In this document: positions 25,235-34,239 of the stretch, in pieces
Layout: every line of letters starts with the position of its first letter
Numbering within the stretch: position 1 is the first letter of the stretch
Source of the DNA: DASQZK01 sp963771005
GTDB taxonomy: Bacteria; Bacteroidota; Bacteroidia; Bacteroidales; GCA-2748055
Assembly (NCBI GenBank): GCA_963771005.1
Contig: CAVYRO010000003.1
Span: 310,001 to 374,000, forward strand
Length of the DNA: 64,000 nucleotides
Reading direction: 5' to 3'
Program-made: the position numbers and the translations under genes
The notes under the pieces: generated by a model
What the model was told of the DNA's origin: nothing
The model's database searches: none
The model's input: only the letters and a program-made list of their open reading frames with translations

Positions 25235-26225
25235 ATGGCAGGTTCCAATTTCGTAGATTATGTAAAGATATTTTGCCGTTCCGGCAACGGCGGAGCAGGT
25301 TCTGCACACCTGCGGCGTGAGAAGTTCATCCCAAAGGGAGGGCCCGACGGCGGTGACGGGGGGCGGGGCGGTCACGTGATCCTGAAAGGGAATAACCAGT
25401 TATGGACCCTGCTTCACCTCAAATACCAGCGTCATATCTTTGCGGGGAACGGCCAGTCGGGGTCGGGTGCCCAGCGAACAGGAGCAGACGGCGATGATAC
25501 TATTATTGAAGTGCCGCCCGGTACCATCGCTAAAGATGGTGAAACCGGGGAATTTCTTTTTGAGATCACTTCCCACGATGAGCAGAAAATCCTCATGCAA
25601 GGGGGCAGGGGTGGGTTAGGAAATGAACATTTTAAATCGGCAACGAACCAGACCCCCCGTTATGCCCAACCCGGAGAGTCCGGCGAGGAGGGGTGGAGGA
25701 TCCTCGAACTGAAATTGCTTGCAGATGTAGGGCTCGTTGGATTTCCCAACGCAGGGAAATCGACGCTCCTTTCCGTAGTGTCGGCAGCAAAGCCTAAAAT
25801 TGCCGATTATCCTTTCACCACTCTCGTACCCAATCTTGGGATCGTATCCGTATTATGCAGGGCGGTCCTTCGTGATGGCCGACATACCCGGGATCATCGA
25901 AGGGGCCAGCGAGGGAAAGGGGATTGGGATACGATTTCTCCGGCATATCGAGAGGAACTCCATGCTTCTTTTTTTGATCCCTGCCGACAGCGACAATATC
26001 AACAGGGAATTTGATATCCTGATCAATGAACTGAGGAAATATAATCCGGAATTACTGGATAAAAAACGCCTGCTTGCAATCACCAAATCCGATCTTCTCG
26101 ACGGGGAGTTAATGGAGGAGATCGGCAAAGACCTGCCGCCAGTGCCATGGCTGTTTATTTCATCCATAACCCATGCCGGCATTCCTGCCCTGAAAGATAA
26201 ACTCTGGGAAATGCTAAACTCATGA
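25235..26225 (+). pseudogene. obgE: Obg/CgtA GTPase, frameshifted
   Basis: The Obg glycine-rich domain is intact (MAGSNFVDYVKIFCRSGNGG; KGGPDGGDGGRGG), followed by the G1 motif VGFPNAGKST. Near 25848 the frame breaks after PNLGIVS. The rest of the GTPase, with MADIPGIIEGASEGKG (G3), TKSDLLD (G4) and a complete C-terminus, continues in the +1 frame to 26225. Skipping one base, most simply the G in TCC-G-TAT, restores a protein of about 329 residues. ObgE works in ribosome assembly and is usually essential, so a sequencing or assembly error is the likely cause here; the original gene is probably whole. Confidence 0.9.
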
Positions 26226-26230
26226 TATCA

Positions 26231-26804
26231 TGTTGGACTTCCTTCAACATCTCGATGAAAAGATCTTTCTTTACATTAACGGGCATCATTCCCTGCTCTT
26301 CGATAACCTGATGTAGTTTGCAAGCGGCAAACTGAGCTGGCTGCCTTTGTATATTTTTCTTATCGTTATCCTGGCAGTACGTCAGAAATGGCGTGCAGGC
26401 ATTACGTCCTTTTTCTGGCTGCCCTGATCGCCCTCTCGGACCAGAGTTCGGTGCATCTTTTCAAGAATGTTTTCGAGAGGTTGAGGCCTTGTCACAACCC
26501 GGATCTCGAGGGTATGGTTCATCTCGTGCGGGGCCATTGCGGCGGAAAATACGGGTTCATCTCATCGCATGCATCGAATACTTTCGCAGTGGCTATTTTC
26601 CTGCGGTCTGTATTGCGGACGCGCCCAGTCGTTATCCTGCTGTTTGCATGGGCCGTACTGGTATGTTACAGCAGGATTTATCTCGGGGTGCATTATTTCT
26701 GTGATGTGCTCGTCGGCGGGTTGTGGGGGGCTTTCCTGGGATGGCGGATGTACCGGTTGTATGATTATTTACGGATGTATTTCGCGCACAGGAGGGAGTC
26801 TTAA
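26231..26804 (+). pseudogene. PAP2-family phosphatase, broken by a stop codon and a frameshift
   Basis: A type 2 phosphatidic acid phosphatase-like membrane protein, begun at the ATG at 26231 (MLDFLQHLDEKIFLYINGHH). Residue 29 is an in-frame TAG exactly where a Trp (TGG) is expected in NLM-FASGKLSWLPLY. Near 26395-26410 the frame shifts +1 and continues as LSDQSSVHLFKNVFERLRPCHNP, the phosphatase KxxxxxxRP motif, with SSHASNTFAV and SRIYLGVHYFCDV (the other two motifs), so the rest is intact. Expected function is undecaprenyl pyrophosphate or lipid phosphate hydrolysis at the inner membrane. It begins 5 bases after obgE. One stop plus one shift could be decay or errors. Confidence 0.85.
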
Positions 26805-26831
26805 AAGTTTTTCAGAGAATATTATTACGAT

Positions 26832-26845
26832 AACCCTTCGACTTC
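26832..26845. repeat. 14-base fragment matching the hairpin element arm
   Basis: AACCCTTCGACTTC equals part of the outer arm of copy 1 (9397-9431). The similarity then ends. It could be a decayed copy or chance. Confidence 0.3.
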
Positions 26846-27003
26846 AGGATCCGTGAACCTGAAACAGTTCAATCCGTGATCATCCGTCCAATCCGCGTAA
26901 ATCCGTGTTCCGCCCTTTGGCTGCATTCAGCGGCCGCCCTTGTCTCAGCAAGATCATATACCTTACATCCGGACGCGGATTATGCCAATCCGGCCGGAAT
27001 TCC

Positions 27004-27011
27004 TATTTTTG
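27004..27011 (+). promoter_or_regulatory. Putative -7 element for lplA
   Basis: TATTTTTG matches TAnnTTTG and ends 15 bases before the first possible ATG of lplA. No standard -33 found. Confidence 0.4.
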
Positions 27012-27026
27012 TCATTCTAAACGAAG

Positions 27027-28016
27027 ATGACCATGCTTTGTATCAACCTTGAAAGTACGGATCCATATCTTAACCTGGCGACGGATGAATTCCTGCTGAA
27101 GAATTTTACGGAAGACTGCTTTATGCTCTGGCGGAATGACAATGCTATCATCATTGGCAAACACCAGAATACCCTGTCGGAGATCAACGTGGATTACGTG
27201 CATGAAAAAAAGATCAACGTGGTGAGGAGGATCTCGGGCGGCGGTGCCGTATACCACGATCTCGGCAATCTGAATTTCTCCTTCGTGATGACGGGAGAGG
27301 ACGGGAACCTGGTCGATTTCCGGAAATTCACACTGCCCATTATCGAGGTTCTTCAAAATATGGGGGTCAATGCCCGGTTTGAAGGCAGGAATGATCTTAC
27401 CATTGACGGTAAGAAGTTTTCGGGAAATGCCGAACATGTTTGGAGAAACAGGACCCTTCACCACGGCACCCTGCTGTTTTCTTCGGAGATGAAGGATGTT
27501 TCAGGCGCTTTAAAGGTTAATCCGCTGAAATTTAAGGATAAGGCCATCAAGTCCGTACGGTCGAGGGTGACCAATATAAGCGAACACCTCACGGAGAAAA
27601 TGGGTGTACTCGAATTCCGTGACAGGATCATGAAATATATCATGGAGAAGTATGCTGATTCCAGAATGTATGAATTTTCTGAAGCGGAGATGCAAAAGAT
27701 CCGGAAACTCAGGGACGGGAAATTTTCCCAATGGGAATGGAATTACGGTTATTCCCCTAAGTACGGGTTTGAAAGAATGATCCGAACCAAAGAGGGTGGA
27801 AGCCTGGAATTTCACCTGGATGTGGAGAGGGGAATAATCCGGGACATCCGCATTTATGGTGATTTCTTTCATAAATACGATATCGGCGTGGTTGAGAAAT
27901 CACTTATCGGAATAAGGCATGATGCTGCCGCTATCCGTCAGACCCTTTCCGGCTTCCGGCTTAACGACTATTTCAGGAATATTACTGTGGATGAATTTAT
28001 AGAAGGGATGTTCTGA
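27027..28016 (+). CDS. lplA: Lipoate--protein ligase A
   Basis: Attaches lipoate, via lipoyl-AMP, to lipoyl domains of 2-oxoacid dehydrogenases and GcvH. 329 residues, with the BPL_LplA domain landmarks NLATDEFLL, RRISGGGAVYHDLGNLNFSF (the RRxxGGG motif), GRNDLTIDGKKFSGNA, and a C-terminal accessory domain. The start could also be the ATG at 27033 (MLCINLES), the more family-like choice. It ends 2 bases before the stop of the giant leftward sensor gene. Confidence 0.95.
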   Translation: MTMLCINLESTDPYLNLATDEFLLKNFTEDCFMLWRNDNAIIIGKHQNTLSEINVDYVHEKKINVVRRISGGGAVYHDLGNLNFSFVMTGEDGNLVDFRKFTLPIIEVLQNMGVNARFEGRNDLTIDGKKFSGNAEHVWRNRTLHHGTLLFSSEMKDVSGALKVNPLKFKDKAIKSVRSRVTNISEHLTEKMGVLEFRDRIMKYIMEKYADSRMYEFSEAEMQKIRKLRDGKFSQWEWNYGYSPKYGFERMIRTKEGGSLEFHLDVERGIIRDIRIYGDFFHKYDIGVVEKSLIGIRHDAAAIRQTLSGFRLNDYFRNITVDEFIEGMF

Positions 28017-28018
28017 TG

Positions 28019-31000
28019 CTATACCTCACCAATAAGGGATACCTTTTTCTCAAGTTCCTTTTTCAGCTGTGTCAGCATCTGCAGTCCGTCCTGCCTCGCT
28101 TTTTTCAGAACATCATCATCAGCTCCTTCCTGTAATAGGTTTAGGGTGTACCTGAAATGATCTCCCAGTGATTTCACCTCCAGAAGGTCAAACACCCAAT
28201 GATACTTATGATTGAGTTCAAAGAAGGCATCCTTGTCTTTTGCATCAATGGTTTGGCCGTATTTTTCCTTAATACCCTCGATCTCATCAGTAGTTTTCTC
28301 CAGGAAGATCCGGATAGAACCGGTATCATTCTCCATATAATCGAAGACTTTATTCAGGGTAAGATTTTCATTTTCAATGACCGGGGGCGCCGGGGTTTTA
28401 CTCCCGGGAACCATGGAAGCGTGTTTCATTAATTTCTTCAGCAGATCTCCGGGTTTGACAGGTTTAATAAGGATATCATCAAAAAGCCCCGAACTCGTCT
28501 CATTCCGCACTTTCTCAGAAACATCCGCAGTAAGTGCGATTATGGGTACGCCGGAATATCCCGGTATTTTGCGGATTTCACGGGTGGCATGGAAGCCGTC
28601 CATAACAGGCATGCGGACATCCATCAGGATGATATCGAAATGTTCTGCGGAAGCCCTGGCTATGGCCTGTTCACCATTACTGGCTTCAACACATGAAAGA
28701 TGCCACCAGTTCTGGAGGAACTGCCGGATGACCATCCTGTTCATCTGCGAATCCTCAACGAATAGAATTTTAAACTTTTTGAGTTCATCATGGGAAAAAG
28801 ATATTTCGGAAGCGTCTTTTTGCAGTGCTTCATGATCGCCCTCCACGACGGGAAGGGTGAAGAAAAATTTTGAGCCCTTGTTGACTTCACTTTCCACTTT
28901 GATCTCGCTGTCCAGCATTTGAAGGTAAAGCCGGCAGAGGGTCAGCCCCAGCCCGGTACCTCCGAATTTGCGTGCCGTGGAATTGTCACCCTGGCTGAAA
29001 ACATCGAATATATCCTCCAGTTTGTCTTTAGGAATGCCTATACCGGTATCATGTACTGAGAAGTCGATCAGGAGCAATTTGTCCTCCTTCCGGTTTAGCG
29101 CAGCCTTTAGGATTACTTTACCTTCCGCAGTGAATTTTATTGCATTGCTGAGAAGATTATTAAGTATCTGCGTTAATTTCAATTGTTCGGTGATGATCGT
29201 TGCCGGTATCTTTCTATCCAACTTAAGTTCAAGTTTGAGATTTTTTTCTCCCGCGGAACTTTTGTGGATACGGATGATATTATGCATCAACTCGGGAAGG
29301 CTCACCTCTTCCTTTTCAATGGTCATCTTGCCGGCCTGGATTTTGCTCAGATCCAGGATATCATTGATAAGGATATGAAGGCTTTCGGCTGAATATTTCA
29401 GGTTGGTAAGATTTTCCAGTTGGTCCTTTCTGGGATGTTGTTGCAGCATCAGGTGGCTTAATCCTACGATGGCGTTAAGAGGCGTACGGATCTCATGGCT
29501 CATGTGTGCCAGGAATTCTTCCTTGGCCATGGCAGCTCTTTCGGCTTCTTCCTTGGCTTTGTACATGGCTTCTTCGGAATTCTTGATATCGCTGATATCG
29601 ATAATTGCCCCGTACAGCATAACATCCGCACCGGGAGTGCCATGGTTTTGCTCAACTCTCCTGGCGCGGGAATTCAACCAGATGACTTTATCGGGATGGA
29701 CCACGCGGTATTCCAGCTCATAATTCCCCTTCATTTCAGGCCCCCTTCCTTTCTCAATCATCTTCAAAACCCTCTCTCTGTCCTCCGGATGGATAATGGA
29801 AATGGCGTTTTTAAGAGAAGGAGTTACACTTTTATCCAATCCCAAAAGTTCGTATACCTTATCAGACCAGTAAAGTTCATTGGTGTTAAGATTAAGGCGC
29901 CAGTCTCCTATGTTGGTTGCTTCGAAAGCAATGATCCTTCTTGCCTCGCTGTCACGAAGGGCCTTTTCCGCAAGAACTCTCTCGGTGATCTCCCAGGTCA
30001 GGATGAGTGCCTCCCTTGTCTTTTCATTTTTTTTCTGAAGGGGAATGATCTCCCCTTCCCACCATGTCTCCTTGCGGTCACCCATGGGGGTTTTGAAATC
30101 CCGGATCTTCCATTTAACCCCGTCCCGGATCACCCTGTGCAGGCCTTCGGCAATCCCCAGGCTGGCTGCTTCAGGAAAAATTTTGCCATAGGGTTCTCCC
30201 ACCATTGGAGTTTCGGGTCCAATGATCGCCTGAAAAGTGGGGTTGACCAGTGAAATGATGAAATCCTTTTCACTTACCACTGCGATGGCAATCGGTGAGT
30301 TATCGATGAGACGCTGCAGAAAATCTTTTTGCGACTGCTGTTCGGATAAAGATCTGGATAATTTCTCCTCAGCCATTTTTCTTTCTGTAATGTCGAAATT
30401 CACACCGATCATCCGCCTGACACCCTGATGCAGCACAACACGGGCCCGGATCACCAGCCAGCGGATCTGGTCCGCTGTTTTGATCCGGAATTCCTCATTT
30501 ATTTCTCCCTGGTTTTTCCAGGCTTCTTTCACCTGTTTATTGATCCTGTCCCTGTCATCCTTATGCACTATTTTACGGAAAGTATCGAGTGAGATGTCCC
30601 TGGTGCCGGGAGGAAGCCCTAATAATTTGATGCCCCTTTCATCGATGAAACCGGCTTTTTCTCCTTCGGTTATCTCCCAGGCGCCCATGCCCAGGGAGTC
30701 CAGGGTGAGTGTTATCCTGTCAAGGCTGTTAAGCAGCGAATCTTCCGCATTCTTTCTTCTGGTGATATCGACGAAGGTCAGAACGACGCCTTCAATCCTG
30801 TCTTCGGCGCTGCGGTAAGGCATTATACGGGTAAGAAAGGTTTTGTTGTTACTGTCCATAACCTCACGTTCCAGTGGTTGCAGGGTTTTCAGAACGTTTT
30901 GCGCATCATGTATCAGTTTATCATATCCCAGTTTATGGGTCTGGTCGGAGATTATCCTGCCCTTGTCTGCCTCCCGGACATTGAAAAGTTCGCTGAGTTT

Positions 31001-33274
31001 CGGTGTGAAACGGAGGATCCGCATCTGCCTGTCCAGGAAAAGAGTGGCGATATCAGTGGCGATCAGCAGGTTCTGGAGGTCATCTGATAACTGAGCAAGC
31101 TCCTCCACCTTGTGCCTGTTTTCCTGGTTCAGGGTTGAAAGTTCCTCGTTCATCGATTGTAACTCTTCCTTACTTGTTTCGAGTTCCTCCATGGTTGACC
31201 GTAACTCTTCGTTGGCAGATTGCAGCTCTTCATTCGAAGCCTTCATTTCCTCCTGGCCGGTCTCATATTGTTCGATCAGGGACTGCATTCTCTGGCGGTA
31301 ATCTTCCACTTCCAACTCCAGTTCTTTCATCCGGGCATTCTCCGGAGGCCCGTTTTTACCTTCGGCCGTTGTTATATCCGGAAGGTTTTCGGAATCATAT
31401 TCTTCGAAACTCAGCAGAATGAGCCTGTTTTCCCGTACATCATCGATTACCCGGGCCGAAAGGATCACCTTGCGTTCCTGTCCGTCAATGCTGAGGGATG
31501 CCGGCCTGGATCGAACATAAGTTTTCTTTTGTTGAGCGCTGGATATGATTGTATGTGTCTCAGCTATCAGTTCATGCCTGATCAGTTTGAAAATTTCCCG
31601 TGAGGGTTCACCCCCGGGAACGACAAGATACCTGCCAGCATGCTGGGATACATGAAGGATAAGCAAATCATGGCTTAAGAGCAGGCTGGGAGGGCCATAC
31701 CTTTCCACAGCCTTTTGATGAAGGGCGCCGAAGGACTGGGGCTGCTCTCCCCTTAAACTCAGGTTGACTGAAGCCATCAGGTTTGGAACCATAGGGAAAA
31801 AAGGAAGCCGGGGTTCAGGTCCCGGTATATTGCGCCTGTTGTAAATTGATAATTCCTTGTTGATGGTGCCGAACAGGTCATTTTTTTCGGGATGTTCGGA
31901 TGTTCCCAGCACTAATGTGCCATCAGGCATGATCGCGTAATGGAAAAGCTGAAAAATATCCTTTTGAGTTTCCTTTTTGAGGTAGATGAGAAGATTTCTG
32001 CAAAGGAGGAGATCGATCTTCGAAAAAGGAGGATCAGCCAGAAGATTGTGTGGGGTGAAAATGACGTGTTCCCTGATTTCCTTCCGGACACGATATCCCC
32101 CGTTCTCCTTGATGAAAAATTTTCTTCTCCGTTCCGGCTCGACATCGGATTCAATTTCCCCGGGGTAATATCCTTCCCTGGCTTTTTTTAATGATTCGTA
32201 ATGGAGATCTGTGGCAAAGACCTGTATCATCGGGGCAGCTTCGTGGTTGAGTGCCTCCTCGTGCAGGAGCATAGCAAGTGAATATGCTTCTTCACCTGTG
32301 GCACAACCCACAGACCAGACCCGGACATGTTCATTTGGTTTTTTCTGGTCGAAGAGTTTGGGAAGGATCTCTTCTCCGAGATAATCGAACATTTTGGAAT
32401 CCCTGAAAAAAGTGGTGACATTCACGAGAAAATCATCGGAGAGAGCGTTCAGTTCTTCCGGTGATTTTTTAAGAAATTCCATGAATCCGGGCAGAGATTC
32501 GATCTGGTTGATTTGCATACGCCGCTTGAGCCTGCGCAGGATGGTTGAAATTTTGTAATGTGAAAAGTCACGGCCCGTGCGGGCACGGATAAGCAGGAAA
32601 AGTTTCTGGATCAATTGCCGTTCTTCATCTTCCGGCTCATTTTCCAGCAATAAAGATTTGATTTTCGGATGGGTGGAAGCGAATTTGATGCAATAATCCG
32701 GCATATCATTAAGGGTGAGTACCTTATCAATCAGCCCGGTGGAAATGGCGCTAAGGGGCATTCCGTCGTATTCTGCCTCCTTTGGGTCCTGAACGAGAGT
32801 CAGTCCTCCCTTTTCCTTTATTTCCTTGAGTCCGAGTGTGCCGTCTGTCCCGGTGCCGGAGAGGATGATACCAATGGAGTTTCCATCATGGGTTTTGGCC
32901 AGGGTACGGAAAAAATGATCGACGGGGGCCCTGTCTTTCAACTTCTCCTCGAGCTCTGAAAGCCTGAGGTGAGTATCAATGGTATTGAGATTGGCATTGG
33001 GGGGGATAACATATACATGGTTCGGCTCAAGAGCCGTGGTAGTTGAGACCTGTTCTACCGGAATATTCATGTGGGGTTGCAGGAGTTCTGCAAGCACACT
33101 TTTATATTTAGGGGAGAGGTGAACAACAACAACAAAGGCGAGGCCGCTATCCTCAGGCACATGGGAAAAGAAAGTTTTAAGCGCTGCCAGCCCTCCGGCA
33201 GATGCTCCGATTCCTACGATCGTAAGTGATCGTTGCCCATTCGATCCCGATTTTATCTTCTCTGAGCCGGTCAT
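28019..33274 (-). CDS. Giant CheB-CheR-PAS-histidine kinase-receiver-Hpt hybrid sensor
   Basis: One 1,751-residue cytoplasmic protein. In order, with approximate residues: CheB methylesterase 15-205 (VGIGASAGGLAAL), CheR methyltransferase 225-475 (SVGCATGEEAYSLAMLL), a long coiled-coil of ELQSANEELRS type 645-735, about four PAS domains 740-1240, HisKA 1250-1320 (LAHMSHEIRTPLNAIVG), HATPase 1360-1475 (DTGIGIP; GGTGLGLTL), a receiver 1500-1620 (ILMDVRMPVMDG) and a weak Hpt-like tail 1635-1745. This fusion family is known in many bacteria and has no transmembrane region. The CheR/CheB halves suggest methyl-group chemistry but no MCP gene is in the window. A receiver gene lies 145 bases upstream. 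Confidence 0.93.
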   Translation of the reverse strand: MTGSEKIKSGSNGQRSLTIVGIGASAGGLAALKTFFSHVPEDSGLAFVVVVHLSPKYKSVLAELLQPHMNIPVEQVSTTTALEPNHVYVIPPNANLNTIDTHLRLSELEEKLKDRAPVDHFFRTLAKTHDGNSIGIILSGTGTDGTLGLKEIKEKGGLTLVQDPKEAEYDGMPLSAISTGLIDKVLTLNDMPDYCIKFASTHPKIKSLLLENEPEDEERQLIQKLFLLIRARTGRDFSHYKISTILRRLKRRMQINQIESLPGFMEFLKKSPEELNALSDDFLVNVTTFFRDSKMFDYLGEEILPKLFDQKKPNEHVRVWSVGCATGEEAYSLAMLLHEEALNHEAAPMIQVFATDLHYESLKKAREGYYPGEIESDVEPERRRKFFIKENGGYRVRKEIREHVIFTPHNLLADPPFSKIDLLLCRNLLIYLKKETQKDIFQLFHYAIMPDGTLVLGTSEHPEKNDLFGTINKELSIYNRRNIPGPEPRLPFFPMVPNLMASVNLSLRGEQPQSFGALHQKAVERYGPPSLLLSHDLLILHVSQHAGRYLVVPGGEPSREIFKLIRHELIAETHTIISSAQQKKTYVRSRPASLSIDGQERKVILSARVIDDVRENRLILLSFEEYDSENLPDITTAEGKNGPPENARMKELELEVEDYRQRMQSLIEQYETGQEEMKASNEELQSANEELRSTMEELETSKEELQSMNEELSTLNQENRHKVEELAQLSDDLQNLLIATDIATLFLDRQMRILRFTPKLSELFNVREADKGRIISDQTHKLGYDKLIHDAQNVLKTLQPLEREVMDSNNKTFLTRIMPYRSAEDRIEGVVLTFVDITRRKNAEDSLLNSLDRITLTLDSLGMGAWEITEGEKAGFIDERGIKLLGLPPGTRDISLDTFRKIVHKDDRDRINKQVKEAWKNQGEINEEFRIKTADQIRWLVIRARVVLHQGVRRMIGVNFDITERKMAEEKLSRSLSEQQSQKDFLQRLIDNSPIAIAVVSEKDFIISLVNPTFQAIIGPETPMVGEPYGKIFPEAASLGIAEGLHRVIRDGVKWKIRDFKTPMGDRKETWWEGEIIPLQKKNEKTREALILTWEITERVLAEKALRDSEARRIIAFEATNIGDWRLNLNTNELYWSDKVYELLGLDKSVTPSLKNAISIIHPEDRERVLKMIEKGRGPEMKGNYELEYRVVHPDKVIWLNSRARRVEQNHGTPGADVMLYGAIIDISDIKNSEEAMYKAKEEAERAAMAKEEFLAHMSHEIRTPLNAIVGLSHLMLQQHPRKDQLENLTNLKYSAESLHILINDILDLSKIQAGKMTIEKEEVSLPELMHNIIRIHKSSAGEKNLKLELKLDRKIPATIITEQLKLTQILNNLLSNAIKFTAEGKVILKAALNRKEDKLLLIDFSVHDTGIGIPKDKLEDIFDVFSQGDNSTARKFGGTGLGLTLCRLYLQMLDSEIKVESEVNKGSKFFFTLPVVEGDHEALQKDASEISFSHDELKKFKILFVEDSQMNRMVIRQFLQNWWHLSCVEASNGEQAIARASAEHFDIILMDVRMPVMDGFHATREIRKIPGYSGVPIIALTADVSEKVRNETSSGLFDDILIKPVKPGDLLKKLMKHASMVPGSKTPAPPVIENENLTLNKVFDYMENDTGSIRIFLEKTTDEIEGIKEKYGQTIDAKDKDAFFELNHKYHWVFDLLEVKSLGDHFRYTLNLLQEGADDDVLKKARQDGLQMLTQLKKELEKKVSLIGEV

Positions 33275-33418
33275 GATTTATCCTATATCAGAATGATTAA
33301 ATAACAGGTTGATTGATAAAGCTACAATAATAAAATCATGACTCTGTTACCAGGAAATTAAAATACACATCAAAATCTATAATTAACAATATAAAGAACA
33401 CCTGAGAAAGGGCATAGT

Positions 33419-33814
33419 TCAATACTTTTCAGCTACTTGCAAAAATTTATCCACAGAGAGGGGTTTGACAAGAACATCCCGGATCACGGATATTGACAAT
33501 GCCTTTTCCTTTCTGCTGGGACTGATAGAGGAGGTCAGAATGAATATTTTAGTTTGCGGATAAAGTTCAGCATATGCATTTTGAAAGAACAATGCAAAAT
33601 CAACCCCATTCATTCCGGCAAGGTAATAATCAACAAAAATCAGCTCCGGGAAATCATCCGGACGGGCCGCACAGCGATGAAGGTAGTTTTTCGCCGAACT
33701 TGCATCGGAGATCAGTTCCAGACTGATGACATCTTTAATTTTTTTAAAATACTGACGGGTGATCGTCAGAAAAAGAGTGTCATCATCGATGATAAGGGCT
33801 TTATATTTTTTCAT
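33419..33814 (-). CDS. Single-domain response regulator
   Basis: A lone receiver of 131 residues from ATG 33814 (MKKYKALIIDDDTLFL). The acidic pocket is LIIDDD, the phospho-acceptor Asp is in IFVDYYLAG, the conserved Thr/Ser switch is FILTSS and the conserved Lys is VLVKPL, so it should be phosphorylatable. No output domain. Position just upstream of the giant sensor kinase on the same strand (145-base gap) suggests that it is a partner or phosphate sink for it, by inference. Confidence 0.9.
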   Translation of the reverse strand: MKKYKALIIDDDTLFLTITRQYFKKIKDVISLELISDASSAKNYLHRCAARPDDFPELIFVDYYLAGMNGVDFALFFQNAYAELYPQTKIFILTSSISPSRKEKALSISVIRDVLVKPLSVDKFLQVAEKY

Positions 33815-34060
33815 CCTTACCTCCCTAAAAATCAATCATTTATAAAGAAGATTCTTCAATTGATGCTCATGTAAATATCGTATATATTATAATGAAAGTC
33901 AATAGGGTAATTCCATCCCCTAAGCACGATTTTTATCCAGGTTTTTTGGCAGAGAGAAGGAATTTTTTGAACTATTGGATAAAACTTCTGAAAGATATTA
34001 ACCTGCCAATAAAAAAACGATCGGAAAACATTGAAAATAAATTATTTCCGGGATGAATCC

Positions 34061-34100
34061 AAAAATAAAATCCCGGGTATCCGTTGCAGGAAACCCGGGA
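34061..34100 (-). terminator. Intrinsic terminator downstream of tRNA-His
   Basis: On the minus strand an 8-base stem TCCCGGGT/ACCCGGGA (34093-34100 with 34071-34078) is followed by TTTTATTTTT at 34061-34070. It begins 8 bases after the tRNA 3' end, so it fits as the tRNA terminator. Confidence 0.8.
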
Positions 34101-34108
34101 GAACTTCG

Positions 34109-34183
34109 GGTGGAAGATGGGGTTCGAACCCACGACCTCTGGAACCACAATCCAGCGCTCTAACCGACTGAGCTACATCCACC
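34109..34183 (-). tRNA. tRNA-His (anticodon GTG)
   Basis: A complete cloverleaf on the minus strand. D-stem GCTC/GAGC, anticodon stem CTGGA/TCCAG around TTGTGGT (anticodon GTG), and T-arm with TTCGAAC loop. The encoded extra 5' G at 34183 pairs with the discriminator C, the known tRNA-His identity feature. CCA is not encoded. The acceptor stem GTGGATG/CTTCCAC appears to have a T-T mismatch at the sixth pair. A terminator follows. Confidence 0.95.
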
Positions 34184-34239
34184 ATTTGGGCTGCAAATTT
34201 AAATAAATTTTTTTCCCCTGACAGGATATTCATAAAAAA

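Noticed and set aside
34042..34233. Small frame across the tRNA-His gene
   Set aside because: It overlaps a complete tRNA and its terminator, so it is not coding.
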